Origin: Paenarthrobacter sp.
GTDB taxonomy: Bacteria; Actinomycetota; Actinomycetes; Actinomycetales; Micrococcaceae
DNA: 64,000 nucleotides
Assembly: GCA_031179305.1 (NCBI GenBank)
Contig: JAPSHX010000013.1
Span: forward strand, 44,392-108,391
Direction of reading: 5' to 3'
A program made the translations under genes and the position numbers. The notes beneath the pieces were generated by a model that was not told the DNA's origin, did no database searches, and saw only the letters and a list, made by a program, of their open reading frames with translations. Every line of letters begins with the position of its first letter. Position 1 is the first letter of the stretch. This document shows, piece after piece, positions 35,272 to 44,810 of this stretch.

Positions 35272-38214
35272 CTACCCCCGAGGGGTCACCTGGAGCCGGT
35301 CAAAGGAGACCTGGACACCGTCCTTGTCCAGGACCACCACATCATCACGACCGTTCTTCACGTCCGCGGGAAGGATGAACTCCACGGTGTTCTCCGTGGT
35401 GGGGAAAATCCAACCAAGGCGGTAACCCTTCTTGTTGAGGTACACGTAGTACCACTGCCCGTGGTCGAGCCCCTTCAGCACAACCTTCTGGCCCGTCCGG
35501 TACTTATCCGCAGTACCCAGCTCAAAGGGCGGCGTGCCCAGATCCTGGCTGGCCACGGCAGGTTCAGTGCCCGGCTGTGCTGGCTGGACAGTCAGCTCAA
35601 GGGGATCACCCGATGCCGATGCGGCCGCTTCCTGGGAACCGTTCCTGGCCGTCACGTCAAAGCTGACAGCGCCCAGCTTGCCGGCTGCCACCTCTGATTC
35701 CGTCAGCAGGTGTGTACGGGTTGCGCTGACTGTGGCACCCGCCGCGAGCGTGGCTTCCGATATGCCGGCACTGGGTGCTTCGAGCCCCGTCACCGCTACG
35801 TTGCCGGCGTTGCCCACGGTGTAGGTGTACGTCACGGGATCGCCGACGCTGGCGAACCGGTCTCCGTCAGCGTCGCTCCATTCTGCGGAGACTGTCGCCT
35901 CCAGCATGACGTCACGGACCTTCAGGTCCACTTCGCCGCCATTCACCGGATAGGTCTTGGTGGTTTGGCCCGCAGAGCTGACCTCCCAGGTGGTCTGGGG
36001 GACAAAGAAGCCCTGATCGGCTTCCTCGGCGGTCACCGTGTGGCGTGGGGTGGTGCACTGATAGCTCTGCCCCGAGGGGAGCACCCCGTAGCGGCAGTTG
36101 CCCGGTCCTTCCGGGAGGAACGGGCTGAAGTTGCCGGCGGTCGGAACCACTTTCTCCACCAGCGGGCTCGTGTTCTTCACCGTGAAGGTATACGGGACCA
36201 GATCGCCGGCCGCGTACGGCTGGGTTGCAAGATCACGCCCGACGTCGGCACGCGCCCCGCTGATGTCGGCCGTCAGCAGGCCGTCCCGCAAAGCGACTGC
36301 AGCGCCAGTGAACGGCACCGTTGTGGTGAGCGACGGCGTCGTACTGGCTGTGATGCTGAAGCTCGCCTCCGGCGCGAAGTAGCCGCGTTGGACGTCGGCA
36401 GCCGTGATCACGTGTTTGGCGGTGGTGCAGTTGTAGCTGGCACCTGCGGCCAGGTTGTTGAACCGGCAGTTGGGGGCCGACGGCGGCAGGAAACCGGAGT
36501 CGAACGTCCCGGAAACCGGTACCGCGTTGGCCGTGACGTTGGAGGTGCTCTTGACGTTGAGGGAGTAGCTGAGGGTTTCGCCCACCTGGTACGGGTTGGC
36601 CACCACATCGCGGGACGGAGCTGAGCCAGTGATGGTGAGCCCCACCTGCGGGGCTACCGGCACAGTCGCCGTGAAGGTGAACTGCGAAACCCGGCCATTC
36701 GCCGTCGTGAAGGCTGCGTTAAGGTTCCGCGGGCCGCTGGCATTCGCCGGCGCGGTGAGCGCCACGTTAACGGTCACCGAGGAACCAGGGGCTACATCCG
36801 GAACCGGCACCGTGGTAGCTGACCAGCCACTGGGGGTGTAAATGGTGGCGTTGGCACCGGAAAGCGTGGTGGCTTCCTGGTTGGTGACGGTCACTGGCAC
36901 CTGCTGGGTGGCCCCCGGCGCGGTGGTGACAGCAGGGACAGACAGCGGAGCGCAGGCATAGTTCAACCACGCGTCGTCGAACTTAGCGAACGGCATGTTG
37001 TCCGTGTAGTTGCCCTCATAGAGCACGCCGAATTTGCCTGCTTCCAACCGGGCCACCGTGGAGTAGGCGGAGAAACCTGCCCGAATGGTACGGACGCCCG
37101 GCCACGTCGCGCCGTCGTCACAAGAGACGCGCGCCGAGACGTTTTCCCGTCCGGTCTTGGAGTTGGCGTTGGTGAAGATCAGCTTCCTGGCGTCGGCCGA
37201 ACCCTGAGCGGCATCCGGGAACATGCGCGCGATGGCGCCGTTGTTGGCCGGGTCCGGCAGTTCGGTGTCCTGGGTGACGGGACCATACGTGGCACCGCCG
37301 TCCGTGGAAATGGCCACCTTGCGATAGCCCTGGTTGGCGTTGTCACGCGAATTCAGGAGCACGCGGCCATCAGAGAGCTCAACGGTCTTGTTCTCATCCA
37401 TCCTGTCGCCCACATTGGCGCCCTTATGCCAGGTTGCACCATGGTCATCGGAGTAGACGCTGTAGGCCTGGATCTTGTTGGTTCCGTCAGTCTGGCGGAT
37501 ATCACCGGCGTACTGCTGGATGAGGCGGCCCTTGTACTGGCCGTACTTGAGCTGGATTCCCTCACCCGAGGAAGCGAAGTTGGAGCGGATATCACCGGCC
37601 ACAGGGCTGGTCTTGCTGGTTCCGGGCTTGGTGACATTCGTAATGAGCCGCGGCTGGCTCCAAGTAACGCCACCGTCCGAGGACTCGATGACCGCCGAGG
37701 AAATCACTGACCGGTCCGAATCGTTGTTGCCGAACTGGCTCCCACCGAACCCCTGGTCCTTGGAGTACACAAAGAAGTTGAAGACTTTGCCGGCCTCGGC
37801 GTCGTAGATGTAGGAGGGGTCGCTGTAGCCGTATCTGGGACCGCTGGCGTCGCCCACATGTCCGGCGGCAATAACGGTGACAGGTCCCCACGTCTGGCCA
37901 CCGTCAGTACTGCGGCGCTGGACGATCGAGTTGGGGTTCGGAGCATCCGCGGCAGAGCCCGGACGGCCGTCCCATGATGCGAGAACCACGTTGTTGCCCA
38001 GATACGTCAGGGCGGGGATCCGGTAGAAGAAATTGGCGGCGGTGCGGTCGGCGCCGATATTGGCCTCAGTAAAAGTGCCTGGCGCAGCCGCAGGGTTGCT
38101 GGGCGGGATGGGGGCGGCGGACGCCGGAAGACCGAGGCCGGCCAGGAGGCCCAGGCTCAGTGCGCCGGCAACGGCGAGTCGGGCGAGCGATGGTGCAGGG
38201 GGTGTGGATTTCAA
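35272..38214 (-). CDS. Secreted exo-alpha-sialidase (GH33) with C-terminal repeat domains
   Basis: Releases terminal sialic acids from glycoconjugates. About 980 residues. TTG 38214 is preferred: AAAGGA lies 8 nt upstream and a normal signal peptide (ending PASAA) follows. The propeller at about 50-425 carries the Arg of the triad in FFYRIPALT, Asp boxes STDGGQTW, SSDGGVTW, YSDDHGATW, STDGGATYG and SCDDGATW, and a Tyr in GFSAYSTVA. Behind it are a NEW3-type domain and DUF11-like beta repeats (about 430-880). The layout recalls large Micromonospora-type sialidases. No sialic acid uptake or lyase genes are in the window. Confidence 0.93.
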   Translation of the reverse strand: MKSTPPAPSLARLAVAGALSLGLLAGLGLPASAAPIPPSNPAAAPGTFTEANIGADRTAANFFYRIPALTYLGNNVVLASWDGRPGSAADAPNPNSIVQRRSTDGGQTWGPVTVIAAGHVGDASGPRYGYSDPSYIYDAEAGKVFNFFVYSKDQGFGGSQFGNNDSDRSVISSAVIESSDGGVTWSQPRLITNVTKPGTSKTSPVAGDIRSNFASSGEGIQLKYGQYKGRLIQQYAGDIRQTDGTNKIQAYSVYSDDHGATWHKGANVGDRMDENKTVELSDGRVLLNSRDNANQGYRKVAISTDGGATYGPVTQDTELPDPANNGAIARMFPDAAQGSADARKLIFTNANSKTGRENVSARVSCDDGATWPGVRTIRAGFSAYSTVARLEAGKFGVLYEGNYTDNMPFAKFDDAWLNYACAPLSVPAVTTAPGATQQVPVTVTNQEATTLSGANATIYTPSGWSATTVPVPDVAPGSSVTVNVALTAPANASGPRNLNAAFTTANGRVSQFTFTATVPVAPQVGLTITGSAPSRDVVANPYQVGETLSYSLNVKSTSNVTANAVPVSGTFDSGFLPPSAPNCRFNNLAAGASYNCTTAKHVITAADVQRGYFAPEASFSITASTTPSLTTTVPFTGAAVALRDGLLTADISGARADVGRDLATQPYAAGDLVPYTFTVKNTSPLVEKVVPTAGNFSPFLPEGPGNCRYGVLPSGQSYQCTTPRHTVTAEEADQGFFVPQTTWEVSSAGQTTKTYPVNGGEVDLKVRDVMLEATVSAEWSDADGDRFASVGDPVTYTYTVGNAGNVAVTGLEAPSAGISEATLAAGATVSATRTHLLTESEVAAGKLGAVSFDVTARNGSQEAAASASGDPLELTVQPAQPGTEPAVASQDLGTPPFELGTADKYRTGQKVVLKGLDHGQWYYVYLNKKGYRLGWIFPTTENTVEFILPADVKNGRDDVVVLDKDGVQVSFDRLQVTPRG

Positions 38215-38423
38215 ATCCAGTGTCCTTTCGAATCGGCTCCGAGGTGTCACATCACACAGTTCGTGTTACGTGCTACGTCGAACGTCCTACAACCCTATGG
38301 TGTGCGGCGTCACATTGCTAGAGATGAACCTGCTTGCCTTTCAACGAGCTGCAAAGCGGTAGCCTCGAAGTGCCACCCGCCGAGCCACTTTTGAGCAGGC
38401 CACTTTTAAGCAACGGAGCCGCC

Positions 38424-39362
38424 GTGAAAATCCTTGTCCCCAACACCATCAAACTGGACCTCTCCGCACTGGAAGACGAGGTCCTCGTGTATCAAGTGGA
38501 CAAGCCCATCCCCAGCGAGCACCGCGACGCGGAGGTTCTGGTGGCATGGCGGAACACTTCGGACAACCTTGCCGATGCCGCCCGTGAAATGCCCCGGCTC
38601 AAACTGGTTCAGACGCTCGCTGCCGGCCCGGATTCAGTGCTGGCAGCGGGCTTTGCGGACAACGTGGCCATCACCTCCGGCCGCTCCCTTCACGATGGCC
38701 CCGTGGCTGAGCATGCACTGACCCTAATATTGGCCGCGGTGCGCCGCATGGACCAATTGATGGAGTCCCAGAAGGGCTCCACTTGGAACCAGCCCTATAA
38801 CGCCGCCCAGTCCGCGCCTGACACTGAGCAGCTTTACACCCTCGACGGCGCCAACGTCACCATTTGGGGCTTCGGTTCAATCGCCGGACGGCTGGCTCCG
38901 CTACTGGCCGCTTTGGGCGCGAACGTCACCGGCGTCGCCAGTTCCAAGGGTGAGCGCTACGGCTTCCCCGTGGTGGCTGACGACGAATTCCCGGAAGTCC
39001 TGCTCACCACCGATGTCCTGGTCTCCATCCTGCCGGCAACGCCGGAAACCGCGGATGCCCTAAACGAAGACATCCTCCAATCCCTGCCGGACAACGCCAT
39101 CTTTGTCAATGTAGGCCGCGGCGCCACCGTTGATGAGAACGCCCTGATCGCAGCCCTGGAAGAAGGCAGGCTGCGCGTCGCCGCCCTCGACGTCACCAAG
39201 GAAGAACCGCTGCCCGCCGTCTCAAAACTGTGGAGTGCGCCGAACCTGATCATCACGCCACACGTTGCAGGCAACCGCCCCAAGGGAGCAGCCAAGCTAG
39301 TCCTGGCCAACATCACAGCACTCAAGGAAGGCGCAGCACTGACCAATCAGGTTGCAGGCTGA
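38424..39362 (+). CDS. D-isomer-specific 2-hydroxyacid dehydrogenase
   Basis: 312 residues from GTG 38424 (GGAG 5 nt upstream). NAD-binding fold WGFGSIAGRLAPLLAALGA near 150; catalytic Arg in FVNVGRGATVDENAL, Glu in KEEPLP and His in ITPHVAGN, all present. Physiological substrate unknown; family members reduce glyoxylate or hydroxypyruvate or act as phosphoglycerate dehydrogenases, and the short length without an ACT domain argues against a biosynthetic SerA. Confidence 0.9.
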   Translation: MKILVPNTIKLDLSALEDEVLVYQVDKPIPSEHRDAEVLVAWRNTSDNLADAAREMPRLKLVQTLAAGPDSVLAAGFADNVAITSGRSLHDGPVAEHALTLILAAVRRMDQLMESQKGSTWNQPYNAAQSAPDTEQLYTLDGANVTIWGFGSIAGRLAPLLAALGANVTGVASSKGERYGFPVVADDEFPEVLLTTDVLVSILPATPETADALNEDILQSLPDNAIFVNVGRGATVDENALIAALEEGRLRVAALDVTKEEPLPAVSKLWSAPNLIITPHVAGNRPKGAAKLVLANITALKEGAALTNQVAG

Positions 39363-39403
39363 CGCCAGGCAATCAAATCGATATTTTCATTGCCTCCAAA
39401 TAG

Positions 39404-39415
39404 TAAGCATGCTTA
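39404..39415. promoter_or_regulatory. TAAGCATGCTTA palindrome upstream of manganese catalase
   Basis: A perfect 12-nt palindrome 74 bp before the catalase start. Its core matches that at 28389-28397 before the LapA-domain gene. Possible stress-regulator site. Confidence 0.45.
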
Positions 39416-39489
39416 TGGTAGGTGGGTCCGGGGTGGCCAGCAGAGGGTTTCCATCCCAACACGCAGCATGAACAACGTGAGGAATCGCA

Positions 39490-40434
39490 ATGTACCTGCA
39501 CACCCAACTTCTCATCAACGAAATCGCAGCTGACGAGCCCGATCCCGCCGCAGCAAACGCCCTCCAGGAAGGCCTCGGCGGACAATTCGGTGAGATGCGC
39601 ACCATGATGCAATACCTGTTCCAGAGCATGAACTTCCGGGGTGACCCCGCGTCCAAGCCCTACAAGGACCTCCTCCAGGGCATCGGAACCGAAGAGATCA
39701 GCCACGTGGAACTCATTGGAACCACCATTTCCCAGCTCCTTGACGGCTCACCGCGATATCAAGGCAAGAAGACCGACCCCGTGGACGAGCCGGGAGCCAA
39801 AGGCGCCACACCACTGAACATCGCACTGGACCACAGCAACATCCACCATTATCTGGTGGGCGCACAGGGAGCATTGCCCGTGGATGCCGCCGGCAACCCG
39901 TGGAGCGGTTCGTACGTCTACAACAGTGGCAACCTGGTCCTGGACCTGCTGTACAACCTGATGCTCGAATCAACAGGCAGGCTCCAGAAGTGCCGCATCT
40001 ACGAAATGACGGAGAACAAGACAGCCCGCTCCACCATCGCGTACCTGATCGTGCGGGACCAGGCCCACGAAAACGCCTACGCCAAGGCGCTGGAAAGCCT
40101 GGGCGTGAACTGGGGCAAGGTGCTTCCCATTCCGAAGACCAACGCTGAGCAGTTCCCGGAAGTGAAGAAGCTTTTGGACAAGGGTCTGCAGAGCATCCAG
40201 TACACCTTCAGCGCGGACAACTTGAGCGAAGCCGGCAAGCTCTTCCGTGGAGCTTCCCCGTCCAACGATGGCACCGAGCTGACCACCGATGTCATGCCGG
40301 ACGGCTTCCCGATGACCATCTCGCCGGAACGCAAGGAAGAGTTCGCCCCGGGGCTGGACCCCGAACTCCTGGCACTGATCCAAGCCGTTGCCGAGCAGGA
40401 GCTACAGGACGCGAACAACCCCAAGGGCGGCTAG
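39490..40434 (+). CDS. Manganese catalase (ferritin-like)
   Basis: 314 residues. Dimanganese catalases dismutate hydrogen peroxide without haem. The ferritin-like four-helix region carries the metal ligands in QFGEMRTMMQYLFQSMNF and IGTEEISHVELIGTTISQLL, and a second Glu/His set in the 150-215 region. A strong terminator follows. It is not linked to a peroxide sensor here, although an OhrR-like regulator and a thiol peroxidase lie elsewhere in the window. Confidence 0.93.
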   Translation: MYLHTQLLINEIAADEPDPAAANALQEGLGGQFGEMRTMMQYLFQSMNFRGDPASKPYKDLLQGIGTEEISHVELIGTTISQLLDGSPRYQGKKTDPVDEPGAKGATPLNIALDHSNIHHYLVGAQGALPVDAAGNPWSGSYVYNSGNLVLDLLYNLMLESTGRLQKCRIYEMTENKTARSTIAYLIVRDQAHENAYAKALESLGVNWGKVLPIPKTNAEQFPEVKKLLDKGLQSIQYTFSADNLSEAGKLFRGASPSNDGTELTTDVMPDGFPMTISPERKEEFAPGLDPELLALIQAVAEQELQDANNPKGG

Positions 40435-40453
40435 CGCAGCTGAAAGCGCACGC

Positions 40454-40493
40454 AAAAGCGGGCCTGACCTCCACGGAGGTCAGGCCCGCTTTT
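40454..40493 (+). terminator. Terminator of manganese catalase
   Basis: A perfect 19-bp stem (AAAAGCGGGCCTGACCTCC and complement) with a very short loop and a TTTT end, 20 bp after the stop codon. The A/T ends make it usable in both directions, also for the convergent DUF1540 gene. Confidence 0.9.
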
Positions 40494-40503
40494 ACGAAAA
40501 CTA

Positions 40504-40794
40504 TCAGGAGTGCTCGTAGGTCAGGCAGTCGGCGGCTTCGCGGCCGGGCCCAACCTTGACGTCGTGTGCCTCGCACATGAGGTTGTTGTTGTGGACGCAC
40601 TCGGAGCGCTGGCAGGCACCGACGTGGGCGAGGACCTTGGGAAGGCCGCCCATGGCATTGGTGTCAATGAACGTTGCGCAGGAAGCGTGGTCCTGGCTGC
40701 CACCAATGGTGATTCCGAATGCGGTGCAACCGTTGTGGTTGAATCCGCACGTGCCAACGCTACAGGCGGATACTTCGGCAATGTGTTCGGTCAT
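40504..40794 (-). CDS. DUF1540 cysteine-rich small protein
   Basis: 96 residues from ATG 40794 with AGGAGG just upstream. Two tandem DUF1540 units, each with four cysteines: CSVGTCGFNHNGCTA...CATF, then CQRSECVHNNNLMCEA...CLTY. The pattern suggests a metal-binding role; the function is not known. Confidence 0.88.
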   Translation of the reverse strand: MTEHIAEVSACSVGTCGFNHNGCTAFGITIGGSQDHASCATFIDTNAMGGLPKVLAHVGACQRSECVHNNNLMCEAHDVKVGPGREAADCLTYEHS

Positions 40795-40971
40795 TGTTCC
40801 TCCTGGTTTGGATCCTGAAAGGTACTGGCCCTTGAGAGGTACTGGGGCTGAACCCCTGGTGTCCTTCCAAGCTACGCCGAAATCACAACATTTGACCGCT
40901 TTGAATAGCGCATTTGTGTGTGCCCTAATCCGCGCCATTCCGCCGAATAACAGCCCTTCGGAGGTTAGGAC

Positions 40972-41157
40972 CTACTTACTTGGAGTGCGCAGTGCGTCGC
41001 TGATCCTGGCCCGCGTTTCCTTGTCCAAAGGCGCAGTAACGCGATGCTCCCGAGCGGCTCTGTCCGCCATGATTTTCTGGATGACCATTCGGCCCAGACC
41101 TGCAAAAACGGCTGCGGCCACAACGCCCAGCACCATCGATTTCGGTTTCTCAGCCAT
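40972..41157 (-). CDS. Small membrane protein (61 aa), hypothetical
   Basis: One hydrophobic helix (about 8-24, MVLGVVAAAVFAGLG) followed by a basic tail. Composition and codon use fit a real gene but no family is recognised. Confidence 0.5.
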   Translation of the reverse strand: MAEKPKSMVLGVVAAAVFAGLGRMVIQKIMADRAAREHRVTAPLDKETRARISDALRTPSK

Positions 41158-41262
41158 GCCGCAATCTTAGTGATGACGGACAGCCGCGGCCAGCAATTTC
41201 CCCCGCCACGGCGGGGTGTCCTCGCGCAATCCTGCTGAATAGGGTATGTGCCTCGATCCCGG

Positions 41263-41373
41263 TAGAATGGGTGTGCAAGCTCGCGGAGCGCCCCCCACGC
41301 CGTTCAAACATTGCAGTTCACAACGTGTTTAGCCCTGTGCCAAAACGCTGTTTGGATGCGGCTGAACGGCGTG
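41263..41373 (+). promoter_or_regulatory. purSQL promoter and structured leader
   Basis: A -10-like TAGAAT lies at 41263-41268. About 28 bp later begins an 11-bp perfect arm CACGCCGTTCA (41296-41306) whose complement lies at 41363-41373, closing a 56-nt loop. The transcript would have a leader of about 160 nt before purS. No known purine riboswitch core is visible. The -35 region is weak. Confidence 0.45.
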
Positions 41374-41435
41374 AGACGGCACCTCCGCGGCAGCCTTATT
41401 TAAGGTTCACCCAACTCACGCACAGGAGTTACCGG

Positions 41436-41687
41436 ATGCCCCGGATCGTCGTTGACGTCATGCCCAAGCCCGAGATTCTGGACCCCCAGGGGAAGGCCAT
41501 CGTGGGTGCTCTGCCCCGCCTCGGCTTCAACAGCTTCAGCGCAGTCCGCCAGGGCAAGCGCTTCGAACTGACCGTCGACGGCGAGGTGACCGACGCTATC
41601 CTGGCCCAGGCCCGCGAAGCTGCCGAGACTCTCCTGTCCAACCCGGTGATCGAGGATGTTGTCAACGTCGAGGTCGTCGAGGCCTGA
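41436..41687 (+). CDS. purS: Phosphoribosylformylglycinamidine synthase subunit PurS
   Basis: The 83-residue structural subunit of the three-part FGAM synthase, which helps pass ammonia from PurQ to PurL. Begins [20 protein letters not shown] and continues with the [18 protein letters not shown] strand, both typical. AGGAG precedes ATG 41436. purQ starts 1 nt after its stop codon. Confidence 0.96.
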   Translation: MPRIVVDVMPKPEILDPQGKAIVGALPRLGFNSFSAVRQGKRFELTVDGEVTDAILAQAREAAETLLSNPVIEDVVNVEVVEA

Positions 41688-41688
41688 T

Positions 41689-42459
41689 ATGACGTCGATT
41701 CCCCTGATTGGCGAGGCAGTGGCCGTCGCCGCGGAGCCCCGCTTGGCCGGCGCCAAGATCGGCGTCGTGACCTTCCCCGGCACCCTTGACGACCGCGACG
41801 CCGCCCGTGCAGTGCGGCTTGCAGGTGGCACGGCCGTTTCGCTCTGGCATGCAGATACCGAACTCGGCGACGTTGACGCCGTCATCATCCCCGGCGGATT
41901 CTCCTACGGTGACTACCTCCGCGCCGGTGCCATTTCGCGTTTCGCGCCGCTGATGTCCAAGATCATCGATGCTGCCAACTCCGAGGCGAAGCTCCCGGTG
42001 CTGGGTATTTGCAACGGTTTCCAGATCCTGACCGAGTCGCACCTGCTGCCCGGTTCCATGATCAAGAACGACCACCTGAAGTTCATCTGCCGCGACCAGA
42101 CGCTGCGTGTGGAGAACGCCAACACTGCCTGGACCGTGGACTACACGGACGGCCAGGAAATCATTGTGCCGTTGAAGAACCAGGACGGCCAGTACATCGC
42201 TGACGAGAAGACCTTGGATGCCCTTGAGGCTGAGGGCCGTGTGGTGTTCCGCTACGTTGGCTTCAACCCGAACGGCTCCCGCCGCGACATCGCCGGTATC
42301 TCCAACGCAGCCGGCAACGTCGTGGGCCTCATGCCGCACCCCGAGCACGCCGTCGAGACCGGGTTTGGCCCCGAGTCTCTTGATGGTGCTCCCCGCGACA
42401 CCGACGGCCTCGGTTTCTTCACCTCCGTTTTGACCAAGATTGTGGGAGGCGACAAGTGA
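41689..42459 (+). CDS. purQ: Phosphoribosylformylglycinamidine synthase subunit PurQ (glutaminase)
   Basis: 256 residues. Class I glutamine amidotransferase: [13 protein letters not shown], nucleophile Cys in [10 protein letters not shown], and His/Glu in MPHPEHAVE. Releases ammonia from glutamine for PurL. ATG 41689 directly follows purS, and purL starts at a 4-nt GTGA overlap with its stop, so the three are translationally coupled. Confidence 0.97.
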   Translation: MTSIPLIGEAVAVAAEPRLAGAKIGVVTFPGTLDDRDAARAVRLAGGTAVSLWHADTELGDVDAVIIPGGFSYGDYLRAGAISRFAPLMSKIIDAANSEAKLPVLGICNGFQILTESHLLPGSMIKNDHLKFICRDQTLRVENANTAWTVDYTDGQEIIVPLKNQDGQYIADEKTLDALEAEGRVVFRYVGFNPNGSRRDIAGISNAAGNVVGLMPHPEHAVETGFGPESLDGAPRDTDGLGFFTSVLTKIVGGDK

Positions 42460-44765
42460 CCACGGAAACCACCAAGAAGTTCAACATCGATACCGTTGAG
42501 CACGCTGCCAAGACCCCGGACACGGAACTCCCGTGGGCTGAGCTGGGCCTGAAGCAGAACGAGTTCGACGAGATCGTCAAGGTCCTGGGCCGCCGTCCCA
42601 CCGGTGCCGAGCTGGCCATGTACTCCGTCATGTGGAGCGAGCACTGCTCCTACAAGTCCTCCAAGAACCACCTCCGCCAGTTCGGCGAGAAGGTCACCGA
42701 GGAAATGAAGAAGGACATGCTGGTGGGCATCGGCGAGAACGCCGGCGTCACCAACCTGGGTGACGGCTGGGCCGTGACGTTCAAGATCGAGTCCCACAAC
42801 TCGCCGTCGTTCGTTGAGCCGTACCAGGGTGCCGCTACCGGCATCGGCGGCATTGTCCGCGACATTATCTCCATGGGCGCCCGCCCGGTTGCCGTGATGG
42901 ACCCGTTGCGTTTCGGCGCGATTGACCACCCGGACACCGCCCGCGTCATGCACGGTGCCGTTGCCGGCATCGGTGGCTACGGCAACTGCCTGGGGCTGCC
43001 GAACATCGGCGGCGAAATGGTGTTCGACTCCGTGTACCAGGGCAACCCGCTGGTGAACGCGCTGGCCGTGGGCGTCATGCGCCACGAGGACATCCGGCTG
43101 GCCAACGCCTCCGGCAAGGGCAACAAAGTGGTCCTTTTCGGTGCCCGCACCGGTGGCGACGGCATTGGCGGCGCTTCGGTGCTGGCCTCGGAGTCCTTCG
43201 ATGACACCAAGCCGTCCAAGCGCCCGGCCGTCCAGGTGGGCGACCCCTTCGCTGAGAAGGTCCTCATCGAGTGCTGCCTGGAGCTCTTCAAGGGCTCACT
43301 GGTTGAAGGCATCCAGGACCTTGGCGCGGCAGGTATTTCCTGTGCCACGTCCGAGCTCGCCTCCAACGGCGACGGCGGCATGGAGGTGGAGCTGACCTCC
43401 GTCCTGCTGCGCGACCCCACGCTGACCCCGGGCGAGATCCTCATGTCCGAGTCGCAGGAACGCATGATGGCCGTTGTCACCCCGGAGAACATCGCAGCCT
43501 TCGAAGCTGTCATGGACAAGTGGGCAGTGGAGTACTCCTGGTTGGGTGAGGTTACCGATACAGGTCGCCTCATCATCACTTGGGAAGGCGAAGTAATCGT
43601 CGACGTCGATCCCCGCACCGTTGCGCACGACGGCCCGGTCTACGACCGTCCGTTCGCCCGCCCGGAGTGGCAGGACTCGGTACAGGCCAACTCCTTCACC
43701 GGTTCCGTAGAGGACGCCGGCCGCCCGTCCGCTCCCTCGGAGCTCGCTGCAGCCGTCACCGAACTCGTGGCATCACCGAACATGTGCAGCAAGGACTGGA
43801 TCACCAAGCAGTACGACCGCTACGTTGGCGGCAACACTGCCATGGCTTTCCCCGACGACGCCGGCGTAGTCCGCGTTGACGAGGAAACCGGCTTGGGCGT
43901 TGCCCTGGCAACCGACGCCAACGGCCGCTACACCTACCTGGAGCCGTACCAGGGTGCACAGCTTGCGCTGGCTGAGGCCTACCGCAACGTTGCCACCTCG
44001 GGTGCTGTTCCGATGGCCGTCAGCGACTGCTTGAACTTCGGGTCCCCCGAGGACCCGGATGTCATGTGGCAGCTCGCCGAAGCCATCCGTGGTTTGTCCG
44101 ACGCCTGCATGGAACTCGGCATCCCGGTGACGGGCGGCAACGTCTCGCTCTACAACCAGACCGGTACCACGCCGATCCATCCCTCCCCCGTGGTGGCAGT
44201 TCTGGGCAAGCTTGACGACGTCGCCCGCCGTACGCCGTCGGGCTGGCGCGAGGACGGCCAGGCCATCTACCTGCTGGGCACCACCGCAGCAGAGCTGGAC
44301 GGTTCCGAATGGTCCAACCTCCGCGGACACCTTGGAGGTTTGCCCCCGAAGGTGGACCTCGCAGCAGAGCGCGCGTTGGGCGAAATCCTGATCAACGCTT
44401 CACGTGACGGCATGGTTGACGCAGCCCACGACCTCTCCGAAGGTGGCCTCGCAGCAGCCTTGGTTGAGTCCTCGCTGCGCTACGGTGTCGGCGCACGCAT
44501 CGCCCTTGAGGAGCTCATGGAGCGCGACGGCGTGGACCTGTTCACCGCCCTCTTCTCCGAGTCGCAGGCCCGGGCCATCGTGTCCGTCCCGCGTTCCGAA
44601 GAAGTCCGTTTCAAGGACATGTGTACTGCCCGCGGCTTCGCCCACCTCCGGATCGGCGTTGTTGACGCTGCCGGCGGAAAGCTGGAGATCAACGGCGTGG
44701 ACGAGCTCTCCCTGGACGCTCTCCGCGAATCACACGAAGCCACTTTGCCGAAGTACTTCGGCTAA
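42456..44765 (+). CDS. purL: Phosphoribosylformylglycinamidine synthase subunit PurL
   Basis: 769 residues, small PurL type. Two AIRS-related halves: [16 protein letters not shown] near the start, [20 protein letters not shown] with the ATP-binding Glu, and a second half with [12 protein letters not shown]. Converts FGAR to FGAM with ATP and PurQ-derived ammonia. The start is GTG 42456, within the purQ stop. A strong terminator follows. Confidence 0.98.
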   Translation: MTTETTKKFNIDTVEHAAKTPDTELPWAELGLKQNEFDEIVKVLGRRPTGAELAMYSVMWSEHCSYKSSKNHLRQFGEKVTEEMKKDMLVGIGENAGVTNLGDGWAVTFKIESHNSPSFVEPYQGAATGIGGIVRDIISMGARPVAVMDPLRFGAIDHPDTARVMHGAVAGIGGYGNCLGLPNIGGEMVFDSVYQGNPLVNALAVGVMRHEDIRLANASGKGNKVVLFGARTGGDGIGGASVLASESFDDTKPSKRPAVQVGDPFAEKVLIECCLELFKGSLVEGIQDLGAAGISCATSELASNGDGGMEVELTSVLLRDPTLTPGEILMSESQERMMAVVTPENIAAFEAVMDKWAVEYSWLGEVTDTGRLIITWEGEVIVDVDPRTVAHDGPVYDRPFARPEWQDSVQANSFTGSVEDAGRPSAPSELAAAVTELVASPNMCSKDWITKQYDRYVGGNTAMAFPDDAGVVRVDEETGLGVALATDANGRYTYLEPYQGAQLALAEAYRNVATSGAVPMAVSDCLNFGSPEDPDVMWQLAEAIRGLSDACMELGIPVTGGNVSLYNQTGTTPIHPSPVVAVLGKLDDVARRTPSGWREDGQAIYLLGTTAAELDGSEWSNLRGHLGGLPPKVDLAAERALGEILINASRDGMVDAAHDLSEGGLAAALVESSLRYGVGARIALEELMERDGVDLFTALFSESQARAIVSVPRSEEVRFKDMCTARGFAHLRIGVVDAAGGKLEINGVDELSLDALRESHEATLPKYFG

Positions 44766-44776
44766 GAGCAGGCAAT

Positions 44777-44804
44777 ACGCGGGGTCACTTAGGTGGCCCC
44801 GCGT
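44777..44804 (+). terminator. Terminator of the purSQL operon
   Basis: 12-bp stem with one wobble pair (ACGCGGGGTCAC / GTGGCCCCGCGT) and loop TTAG, 12 bp after the purL stop, followed by TCCTGTTT. It also lies at the 3' end of the convergent GGDEF-EAL gene. Confidence 0.85.
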
Positions 44805-44810
44805 TCCTGT

